A stretch of 7,033 bases of DNA. It comes from Candidatus Odinarchaeota archaeon (GTDB lineage Archaea > Asgardarchaeota > Baldrarchaeia > Baldrarchaeales > DXJG01). Below, piece by piece: positions 1 through 5,785 of this stretch (its first letter is position 1; the number at the start of each line of letters is the position of its first letter). A model generated the notes under the pieces. It was not told the origin of the DNA. It searched no databases and was given only the letters and a program-made list of their open reading frames with translations. The stretch spans positions 1 through 7,033 of the forward strand of contig JAGGSW010000117.1 in the NCBI GenBank assembly GCA_021158895.1. Direction: 5' to 3'. Made by a program: the position numbers and the translations under genes.

Positions 1-10
1 CCTATTGACT

Positions 11-1630
11 CTATTTGCCTGATAGCGACATAATCTCGTTGTATCTTTCCTTCCCAAGAACTTTTATAGCCTCTTCTCCTGCAACAGATATTATAAGCAA
101 TTCTGTTAAATCTATGTTTTTGACCGGATAGTTATTCGTTTTTACAGCGTCTTCAAAGTTAAAGTAGCAGAACGGACAAGTTTGAACTATAACCTCCACA
201 TCTTTTGGAACATCATTCTCTACTCTATATGATGCAACTTCCCTTGCAATGTCTCTATACCCGGACCTTACACCGCCGCCTGCTCCGCAACATCTAGAAT
301 TTTCTTTATATCGTTCATTTAACATTTCTTTAAAGTTCAACCCAATGTTCCTAATGATTTTTCTTGGCGCTTCAAATACACCTACATGTCTTCCCAAGTG
401 ACAAGGATCATGATATGTTGCAGAAATGTTCAGTTCCATGTTTGGTACTAATCTTCCCTCGTCTATATATTGTGAAAACAATTCTGACGAATGGTATATC
501 GGTATTCCTAGATCAATGCCCAATTTCTCTAAGTAATCCACTCTGAATGTTCTAAAACAACCGGCACACGATGTTACTATGGCGTCAAAATCGTAATCCC
601 TTACAATGTTTTTCATATAAAGCGCAAATTCCTTGACTAATTCCATATCCCCAAGTCTGACGAAAACAGAACCACAGTCTCTTTCATAGGGACCTAGGAC
701 CGTAAAATCTGCTCCTGCAAGCTTTAGAAGCGTTGCAGTAGCTCTAGCAACTCTTTGTTCACGCCAACTTGCCATGCAACCAACAAAGTATAGTATCTTT
801 GCTCCTCTTTTTGCAACTGGTATATCGAGATCCTTGGCCCATTCCGCTCTAGTGTTGTTATCTTCGTTAAGAGGGTTATAGAACTTTTTTACGCTTTCTA
901 TGATTTTTCTATGTTCATTTCTAATTAGGTTTCGTTTATTATAAGCTAGATATCGCATTTTCCCAACAGCTTTCTCAGAAATATCTATTTCTTTGGGACA
1001 AACTTCCTTACAATTTGCACATTGCGTGCAAGCATATAATCCTTCAAGAAATGCTGTTAAAAGGTGATCAAATGCATTTCTCTTATCGAGAGCGAGTTTC
1101 GCTAAATGAACCATGATTATTGGCCCGCCATAAATGTCCCAAGCACTCTGAATCACCGGACACATGGCAATACAGCTCCAACATTCAATGCATTCACGCA
1201 TAGGCTTTAAATCTTCTATTTCATACTGGTAAATGATCTCAGGATGTTGAGCAGCCGAATCTCGATGAATGTATGGTCTTATCTTTAATAATTTCTTATA
1301 GCCTTTTTGAACATCCACTACTAAATCTCTTATGACTGGGAATATCGGAAGCGGCTCCAGTAGAAGTTCTTCGGTTTCGGGGTCTACTAACGTTTGGCAT
1401 GCTAATCCTGCCTTCTTATTTATCATAATTGCACAGCTTCCACACTGTCCAGCTCTACATTCCCATCTATAAGCTAAACTTCCATCGTAATTGTCATGTA
1501 TGTAATTTAAGACGTCCAGTACACGCATCCCCTCTATGTAGGGTACCTCGTATTCTTCATAATGGGGTTCAACATCTTTTACTGGGTTAAATCTGAATAT
1601 TTTAACCCTTAACTTTTGGTTTTTTGCCAT
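11..1630 (-). CDS. tfrB: Fumarate reductase/succinate dehydrogenase iron-sulfur subunit fused to CCG domains (TfrB-like)
   Basis: Electron-transfer subunit that passes electrons between a donor and the flavoprotein encoded just upstream. Numbered from the chosen start (539 aa), the sequence shows an N-terminal plant-type [2Fe-2S] ferredoxin domain with C58, C63, C66 and C78. Two CxxCxxCxxxCP motifs follow (C147/150/153/157 and C201/204/207/211), then two cysteine-rich CCG domains. The first CCG domain has C285, D318-C319-G and C355-x2-C358. The second has C410, C447-C448-G and C485-x2-C488. Fusion of an SdhB-like part to an HdrB/SdhE-like CCG part is the architecture of methanogen thiol:fumarate reductase TfrB, where the CCG part handles the CoM/CoB thiols. 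No membrane segment is seen, so a cytoplasmic location is inferred. An ATG exists at 1636, but GAGGT ends one base before it and lies seven bases before the ATG at 1630, so 1630 is preferred. The real electron donor is not shown by the sequence; an SdhB-type annotation is the alternative. Confidence 0.93.
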   Translation of the reverse strand: MAKNQKLRVKIFRFNPVKDVEPHYEEYEVPYIEGMRVLDVLNYIHDNYDGSLAYRWECRAGQCGSCAIMINKKAGLACQTLVDPETEELLLEPLPIFPVIRDLVVDVQKGYKKLLKIRPYIHRDSAAQHPEIIYQYEIEDLKPMRECIECWSCIAMCPVIQSAWDIYGGPIIMVHLAKLALDKRNAFDHLLTAFLEGLYACTQCANCKEVCPKEIDISEKAVGKMRYLAYNKRNLIRNEHRKIIESVKKFYNPLNEDNNTRAEWAKDLDIPVAKRGAKILYFVGCMASWREQRVARATATLLKLAGADFTVLGPYERDCGSVFVRLGDMELVKEFALYMKNIVRDYDFDAIVTSCAGCFRTFRVDYLEKLGIDLGIPIYHSSELFSQYIDEGRLVPNMELNISATYHDPCHLGRHVGVFEAPRKIIRNIGLNFKEMLNERYKENSRCCGAGGGVRSGYRDIAREVASYRVENDVPKDVEVIVQTCPFCYFNFEDAVKTNNYPVKNIDLTELLIISVAGEEAIKVLGKERYNEIMSLSGK

Positions 1631-1637
1631 TTTCATT

Positions 1638-1642
1638 ACCTC
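1638..1642 (-). promoter_or_regulatory. Shine-Dalgarno GAGGT that sets the tfrB-like start
   Basis: On the minus strand GAGGT sits seven bases before the ATG at 1630 but only one base before the in-frame ATG at 1636. Normal spacing therefore favours 1630. It begins just after the TAG stop of the flavoprotein gene (1646-1644), so translation of the two genes is probably coupled. Confidence 0.6.
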
Positions 1643-1643
1643 A

Positions 1644-3347
1644 CTATTGAGGTGGTTTTTCTAACGTTATTTTCACTGGTTCAAATCTGTATTTTAAAAC
1701 ACCGTCTTCTAAATGCCATACTATATGTTTTAACCAGTTCTTATTGTCTGTTTTTGGATAATCCGTTCTATAGTGAGCCCCACGACTTTCTGTTCTGATT
1801 AATGCGCTCCTTACTAACAATTCTGCAACCTTTATAAGATTAATAGTTTCAAGAGCCTCTATAAGTTCCTTGTTATATCGCCACGTAGTTGTGTCACATA
1901 TGCCGAGCCTAGGGAGCATTTGTTGCTTAGCTTTTTCTATGAAGGACAAAGCACTATTTAATTTGTTCTCATCTCTGAATATCCCTGCATTTTCCCACAT
2001 AACTTCACATAATTGTTCCCTAATTTTAACGGGTCTAATTTTATCGCTCTTTTCTTTAGCTATCGATAATATCCTTTTCTGTTCTTCCTCTACTTGTTTA
2101 AGATCTATAGGATGAAATGTTTCAGATTTTGCAAATTTTGCAGCATACTCTCCTGATCTTTTACCAAAGACTTGAGTATCTATAAGCGAGTTGCCCCCAA
2201 GCCTGTTTGCTCCATGAACACCAGCTGTTTCCTCTCCACTAGCAAAGAGACCCTTTACTCCAGTTTCTGTCTTTATATTTATCCTAATTCCACCCATGTA
2301 GTAATGTGCTCCAGGTGAAACCTCCATAGGCTCTTTCGTTATATCTATACCAGCTAATAGGAATTGTTTGTACATAGTTTTTAGTCTGGTCTTAACTAGT
2401 TCAGGGTCTAAATGAGTTACTGAAAGGTATACTCCCCCGTGTTCGGTTCCTCTACCCTCCATGATTTCAGTCCAGTTTGCTCTAGCAACAGCATCTCTCC
2501 CTGCAAGCTCCATTAACTTCGGATTATAACGTTTCATGAACCTTTCTCCCTTAATATTAAGTAATATTCCACCTTCGCCTCTAACTGCCTCTGTTACAAG
2601 TATACCTCGACAGGATGGAGGCCAGACCATTGTTGTTGGATGGAATTGAAACATTTCCATATCCATCACTTCAGCTCCAGCACCCAAAGCCAATATCTTT
2701 CCGTCACCTGTTGCTGAAGCTGGATTTGTTGTAACCTTATACATACGTCCTGCTCCACCAGTTGAAAGCACTACAGCCTTGGATTTGAATACCAAAAAAT
2801 CTCCGTTCTTCATATCGATCGCTACAGCACCGGTAACCCTTCCATTTGATGTGAGAAGCTTGCTGACAAAAATTTCTTCAAGTACATTAACTCCTCTCTT
2901 TCTAACTTCATCTACGAGGGTAGCAAGCACTTCATGGCCAGTATAATCGCTCATGTAACATGTTCTTCTATATCGAGCCTTTCCAAAAGGTCTTTGAGCA
3001 ATTTTTCCATTAGGTAATCTATCAAATACTGCACCGAATTCTTCCAAATCGAAAATTCTGTCTGGAGCCTCTTTTACTAACGCTTCCACCAGATCTTGAT
3101 CGTTTAACCATGCACCACCTTCTACGGTATCCAAAAAATGCCATTTCCAATTGTCTTCGGGATCTACGTTCCCCAAAGCTGCATTTATTCCACCTTCTGC
3201 CATAGTGGTGTGTGCTTTACCTAAAAGTTCTTTACTTACCACAGTTACATCTAAATTATATTTTGATGATTCTACAGCAGCTCTAAGACCTGCTCCGCCT
3301 GCTCCAATAATCAATACATCTGTTTCTATAACTTCAAATTTTTCCAA
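1644..3347 (-). CDS. tfrA: Fumarate reductase/succinate dehydrogenase flavoprotein subunit (TfrA/SdhA-like)
   Basis: Catalytic FAD subunit interconverting fumarate and succinate. Numbered from the chosen start (567 aa), there is an N-terminal Rossmann motif GAGGAG at 15-20. It is followed by AHTTMAEGGI with H46, the position that carries covalent FAD in the bacterial SdhA/FrdA family. The catalytic residues known from E. coli FrdA can be placed by motif: FQFHPT (H236), the proton-shuttle arginine in ELAGRDAVARA (R284), AHYYMGGI (H348) and GANRLGGNSL (R382). Length is normal for the family and no frame break is seen. It lies between fumarase beta (about 16-25 bases upstream) and the iron-sulfur subunit (13 bases downstream), so it is part of one operon. 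The longest frame begins with GTG at 3356, which has no ribosome site at usual distance. The TTG at 3347 is preceded by GGTGAT four bases away, so I prefer TTG with modest certainty. The sequence alone does not decide the direction of the reaction; the fused CCG partner favours fumarate reduction. Confidence 0.94.
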   Translation of the reverse strand: MEKFEVIETDVLIIGAGGAGLRAAVESSKYNLDVTVVSKELLGKAHTTMAEGGINAALGNVDPEDNWKWHFLDTVEGGAWLNDQDLVEALVKEAPDRIFDLEEFGAVFDRLPNGKIAQRPFGKARYRRTCYMSDYTGHEVLATLVDEVRKRGVNVLEEIFVSKLLTSNGRVTGAVAIDMKNGDFLVFKSKAVVLSTGGAGRMYKVTTNPASATGDGKILALGAGAEVMDMEMFQFHPTTMVWPPSCRGILVTEAVRGEGGILLNIKGERFMKRYNPKLMELAGRDAVARANWTEIMEGRGTEHGGVYLSVTHLDPELVKTRLKTMYKQFLLAGIDITKEPMEVSPGAHYYMGGIRINIKTETGVKGLFASGEETAGVHGANRLGGNSLIDTQVFGKRSGEYAAKFAKSETFHPIDLKQVEEEQKRILSIAKEKSDKIRPVKIREQLCEVMWENAGIFRDENKLNSALSFIEKAKQQMLPRLGICDTTTWRYNKELIEALETINLIKVAELLVRSALIRTESRGAHYRTDYPKTDNKNWLKHIVWHLEDGVLKYRFEPVKITLEKPPQ

Positions 3348-3351
3348 ATTA

Positions 3352-3357
3352 ATCACC
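3352..3357 (-). promoter_or_regulatory. Shine-Dalgarno GGTGAT favouring a TTG start for the flavoprotein
   Basis: GGTGAT would match the 3' end of archaeal 16S rRNA (AUCACC) perfectly and lies four bases before the TTG at 3347. The competing GTG start at 3356 is itself embedded in this element and has no other good site upstream. The fumarase beta gene uses a similar GGTGA element. Confidence 0.45.
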
Positions 3358-3372
3358 CAGCTTTGAAATTGT

Positions 3373-3978
3373 TTAACCTTTTAACTTCAATTTTTTATAG
3401 ATCGTATCCCTATTAGCTTCTACTCTGGACATTACTTCTCTATGAAGATTATTTCCGTGGGAATCGATGGTAACAGTGAGAGGACCAAAGTTTTCAACTT
3501 CAAAAATCCAAAGAGCTTCAGGCATTCCTAAATCCAACCATTCGACACCCTTTATTCTTTTTATAGCATTTGCTGCGAGAACTGCTGCTCCCCCAATAAA
3601 AGCACAATACACCGCACCGTATTTCTTACATGCTTCGGTGGTTCTTTCACCCATCCCACCTTTACCTATTATTATCCTGACCCTAAATTTCTCTATGAAC
3701 TCTGCCTCAAAAAGATCCATACGTGTACTGGTTGTAGGTCCTGCAGCCACGGCTATCCACTCATCATTTACCTTTTTAACTATAGGTCCGCAATGATAAA
3801 GAGCTATTCCTTCAAAATCAACTGGAAGCTTTTTTCCCTCCTCATAATACTCCAATGCCCTCTTATGAGCCTCATCTCTAGCAGTAACCAATGTACCTGA
3901 AACATAAATTATGTCTCCGACCCTTAATTTACGTACATCTTCTTCAGAAACCGGGGTCTTAAACCTATAAGTAGTCAT
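3373..3978 (-). CDS. fumB: Class I fumarase (fumarate hydratase), beta subunit
   Basis: Beta subunit of the oxygen-sensitive two-subunit fumarase that interconverts malate and fumarate in the cytoplasm. At 201 aa it has the usual length of the separate archaeal/anaerobe subunit, which corresponds to the C-terminal part of one-chain class I fumarases. Visible family motifs are GDIIYVSGTLVTARDEAHKR (21-40), YHCGP (61-65), AAGPTTSTRMD (78-88), the glycine-rich GKGGMGE (105-111) and a C-terminal DSHGNNLH segment. The start ATG overlaps the TAA stop of the alpha gene by one base (TAATG). GGTGA six bases upstream lies inside the alpha gene, so the two subunits are probably made by coupled translation. 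The related L-tartrate dehydratase beta subunit (TtdB) cannot be excluded from motifs alone. The next genes being a fumarate reductase makes fumarase much more likely. Confidence 0.94.
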   Translation of the reverse strand: MTTYRFKTPVSEEDVRKLRVGDIIYVSGTLVTARDEAHKRALEYYEEGKKLPVDFEGIALYHCGPIVKKVNDEWIAVAAGPTTSTRMDLFEAEFIEKFRVRIIIGKGGMGERTTEACKKYGAVYCAFIGGAAVLAANAIKRIKGVEWLDLGMPEALWIFEVENFGPLTVTIDSHGNNLHREVMSRVEANRDTIYKKLKLKG

Positions 3979-4865
3979 TATTTCTCACCAACTTCATGTG
4001 TTAGATATTCTACAGCCCCATCAGAATAAATTCTAGCTGAAGCTCTCCTAGCAGCCCAACACTGCACCACCACTCCCACCGGATAACTAGCAGGATGTCT
4101 ATGAGCGTATTCTATGTTTACACCTAAAGCCGTTGTTCTACCACCAAGGCCCATTGGTCCAATTCCTGATTCATTAACTGCTTCTAATAACTCCTGTTCT
4201 AACTTTGCTATCTCTGGATCTTCGTGTCTCTCGGTTATTGGTCTCAACAAAGCCTTTTTCGCTAGTTTCATGGCAATATCGGCTCCACCGCCAATGCCAA
4301 CGCCTAAAATCACAGGGGGGCATGGTTGGCCTCCTGCGTGCAATACGGTGTCAATGACAAATTTCTTCATGCCATCTATTCCTTCACCGGGTTTTAGCAT
4401 GCCTAACCTGGACATGTTTTCACTACCTCCACCTTTTGGAAAAGCAGTAATCTCCAAGAAATCTCCTTGGATAATTTCCCAGTTTATGTATGGTATATAT
4501 CTCCCTGTGTTATCCCCGCTGTTTTTCTGAGATATTGGATGAACAGCATTTGGCCTTAAGGGTATTTCTTTTGTGGCTCTTATGGTTGCGGTTCTCAGGA
4601 TTTCCGGGAGTTTTCCTAATTCTTTAAATTCGTTGCCGACCTTTACATAAAAAATGATTACACCAGTATCTTGACACATCGGTCTCTCAGTTTTTTCTGC
4701 AAGCATAATGTTATCTAAGATGGCCTTTAACTGTGTTTTTGCTGTTTCATCAACTTCTTTTTCATACGCAGTTTTTAACGCATCCTTTACATCTTTTGGT
4801 AGTCTTGTTACAGCGAGCCGTAACAAATTAACAACGGTATCTTCAATTTTTTGAACTAGACTCAT
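3978..4865 (-). CDS. fumA: Class I fumarase (fumarate hydratase), alpha subunit
   Basis: Iron-sulfur catalytic subunit of the two-subunit fumarase. Numbered from the chosen start it is 295 aa with exactly three cysteines: C64 in PMCQDTG, C182 in GGQPCPP and C269 in VVQCWAARR. These match the three ligands of the [4Fe-4S] cluster in class I fumarases, whose open iron site binds substrate. Other family blocks are HPISQKNSGDNTGRYIPY (109-126), FPKGGGSENMS (142-152) and GPMGLGGRTTALGV (236-249). The frame can be extended to an ATG at 4925, but that codon lies only three bases after the TATA box and so upstream of the expected transcription start. GGGAG six bases before the ATG at 4865 supports the shorter form. 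This is the first gene of the four-gene operon. Tartrate dehydratase alpha is the less likely alternative. Confidence 0.94.
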   Translation of the reverse strand: MSLVQKIEDTVVNLLRLAVTRLPKDVKDALKTAYEKEVDETAKTQLKAILDNIMLAEKTERPMCQDTGVIIFYVKVGNEFKELGKLPEILRTATIRATKEIPLRPNAVHPISQKNSGDNTGRYIPYINWEIIQGDFLEITAFPKGGGSENMSRLGMLKPGEGIDGMKKFVIDTVLHAGGQPCPPVILGVGIGGGADIAMKLAKKALLRPITERHEDPEIAKLEQELLEAVNESGIGPMGLGGRTTALGVNIEYAHRHPASYPVGVVVQCWAARRASARIYSDGAVEYLTHEVGEK

Positions 4866-4871
4866 ATTCTT

Positions 4872-4876
4872 CTCCC
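4872..4876 (-). promoter_or_regulatory. Shine-Dalgarno GGGAG for fumarase alpha
   Basis: GGGAG lies six bases before the ATG at 4865, inside the short predicted leader. No comparable site supports the in-frame ATG at 4925, so this element decides the start of the gene. Confidence 0.6.
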
Positions 4877-4928
4877 TTCTGTAAAAAATCAACAAACACT
4901 TAAATGCGGAAATAAAAACCACCATAGC

Positions 4929-4947
4929 TTATATAAAATTTCTTTTC
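4929..4947 (-). promoter_or_regulatory. Archaeal BRE/TATA promoter of the fumarase-fumarate reductase operon
   Basis: Reading the minus strand, a purine-rich stretch GAAAAGAAA (4947-4939) is followed directly by TTTTATATAA (4938-4929), the form of an archaeal BRE plus TATA box. Transcription would start roughly 25 bases downstream of the box centre, near 4905-4912, giving a leader of about 40-47 bases before the ATG at 4865. It is the only strong TATA box I see upstream of the four-gene operon. Confidence 0.65.
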
Positions 4948-4997
4948 ATAAAAGTAGAGTTAAAATGCCTTTTCTTAGAAAATATTATCAAGATAGA

Positions 4998-5016
4998 AAC
5001 ATTAATGAATAATGTT
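4998..5016. repeat. Perfect 7-5-7 inverted repeat upstream of the operon promoter
   Basis: Arms AACATTA and TAATGTT (read on the minus strand) flank a five-base spacer. Its centre is about 73 bases upstream of the TATA box centre. Size and AT-rich form would suit a dimeric regulator such as an Lrp-type protein, but base composition here is so AT-rich that chance is a real possibility. It does not look like a terminator hairpin, since the T-tract lies before it and not after it. Confidence 0.35.
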
Positions 5017-5017
5017 G

Positions 5018-5023
5018 AAAAAA
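5018..5023 (-). terminator. Possible T-tract terminator after the methyltransferase gene
   Basis: Six consecutive T on the minus strand, with a second short T run (GTTTT) just before, begin about 60 bases past the stop codon of the upstream gene. Archaeal transcription often ends at such U-rich tracts without a hairpin. In DNA this AT-rich the signal is weak. Confidence 0.3.
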
Positions 5024-5082
5024 GCATTCAAAACACGATTTTTTTAATATTGACAAGTATTTTTCTTAAGCAAATCAATTTA

Positions 5083-5736
5083 TTAACGGGATGCGTCATC
5101 AACTATTGAGGGAATTCTTCCTTCTCTCAACATGATTTCTTCATCTTTAATAACATCTTTTTTTAAGTAATCCACCAAGTCTTTAGAAATCAAGGGTTTC
5201 TTATTTACTAACGGGAAGGCAAAAGGAAGAGTAATTGTATAGTACTCATCAACACGTATATCTAATCCAACTTTCACAGGTATTTCCTTCAGTTTTCTTC
5301 CCCTACTTACCTCTCTTGCAAGATATACAGACCCATCTATTGAAAATTGATATTTACCCAGTGATCTCTTCATAGAAAACGGTAAAAAATGTGAAATAAG
5401 TTTTTTCGTTCTTCCAAGCGGTGGATGATCCCCTAAAATTCCACCAATGACAACGCATGAGATTTTCCTAAAATCTTTTGGCTCCAAAAGTTTTTTGGCA
5501 TTGGGGTCTAACACTATCATTTTTCTCTGACTGAAAGGTAATTCTCTCACACTTTTATTAAAAACACTACCCAACTCTGCAAGCTTTTTTGCCTCTTTCC
5601 AATTTTTGACATTAGTAAATATAAGATTCTCCCGTCCTACAATTTTTGAAGCATGTTTATATTCGAACCAAACCCATTTCCCTAATACAGGCTCTAAATG
5701 CTCGATAATAAAAAATAAATTTCTCTTTTTTGACAT
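5083..5736 (-). CDS. SFM1/DUF431-family SPOUT methyltransferase
   Basis: Predicted S-adenosylmethionine-dependent methyltransferase of the SPOUT superfamily. From the chosen start it is 217 aa. Hallmarks are the N-terminal FFIIEHLEP...WVWFEY segment (8-26), the knot-region motif GGILGDHPP followed by GRTKKL (98-113), and RSLGKYQFSID (124-134). These resemble yeast Sfm1 as I recall it, which carries IIEHME, FGGILGDHPPRDRTKEL and a similar RRLGDKQM segment. Yeast Sfm1 methylates an arginine of ribosomal protein Rps3 (uS3). Archaeal members are usually labelled RNA methyltransferase without proof, so the substrate here is unknown. The frame can begin at a TTG at 5748, but GGTG six bases before the ATG at 5736 and family similarity from IIEH onward favour 5736. 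It lies 49 bases after the KaiC-like gene with no TATA box visible, so it is probably read from the same transcript. Confidence 0.82.
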   Translation of the reverse strand: MSKKRNLFFIIEHLEPVLGKWVWFEYKHASKIVGRENLIFTNVKNWKEAKKLAELGSVFNKSVRELPFSQRKMIVLDPNAKKLLEPKDFRKISCVVIGGILGDHPPLGRTKKLISHFLPFSMKRSLGKYQFSIDGSVYLAREVSRGRKLKEIPVKVGLDIRVDEYYTITLPFAFPLVNKKPLISKDLVDYLKKDVIKDEEIMLREGRIPSIVDDASR

Positions 5737-5743
5737 GAAACAC

Positions 5744-5759
5744 ACCAATATCTATTGGT
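5744..5759. repeat. Perfect inverted repeat covering the methyltransferase ribosome site
   Basis: On the minus strand ACCAATA-GA-TATTGGT has perfect 7-base arms. The right arm contains the GGT of the GGTG element placed six bases before the ATG at 5736. As RNA it could form a six-pair stem with an AGAU loop that hides the ribosome site. As DNA it could be a dimeric protein's operator. It fills much of the 49-base gap after the KaiC-like gene. Confidence 0.5.
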
Positions 5760-5785
5760 AACGGGACAAAACGAGGGTCAAAACA

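Larger units (their letters stand above)
4866..5082. other. Intergenic regulatory region between the two transcription units
   Basis: About 217 bases, far richer in A and T than the flanking genes, with no credible reading frame or RNA gene. It holds the possible T-tract terminator, the inverted repeat and the BRE/TATA promoter listed separately. It also contains a short symmetric element TTTTC-TAA-GAAAA at 4970-4982, 32 bases upstream of the TATA box. Confidence 0.7.

Noticed and set aside
364..546. Short plus-strand frames within the reductase genes (also 1616-1798, 1870-2115 and 3151-3366)
   Set aside because: All lie antisense to clearly real genes and show no recognisable domains.
3467..3796. 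Plus-strand open frame of 109 codons inside fumarase beta
   Set aside because: Antisense shadow of a well-recognised gene. Its product shows no motif or credible protein character.
4114..4530. Plus-strand open frame of 138 codons inside fumarase alpha
   Set aside because: It runs antisense across strongly conserved fumarase motifs, has low-complexity proline/serine-rich composition and matches no family I know. It is a shadow of the real gene.
3373..4865. L-tartrate dehydratase TtdA/TtdB instead of fumarase
   Set aside because: The families are close relatives and motifs do not separate them fully, but the directly linked fumarate reductase genes make fumarase the better call.
4866..4925. 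Hydrophobic N-terminal extension of fumarase alpha as a signal or membrane segment
   Set aside because: It overlaps the region between TATA box and ribosome site, starts upstream of the expected transcript, and class I fumarases are cytoplasmic.
4998..5016. Inverted repeat as a hairpin terminator for the upstream genes
   Set aside because: The stem is AT-only apart from one pair per arm, and the six-T tract precedes it on the transcribed strand.
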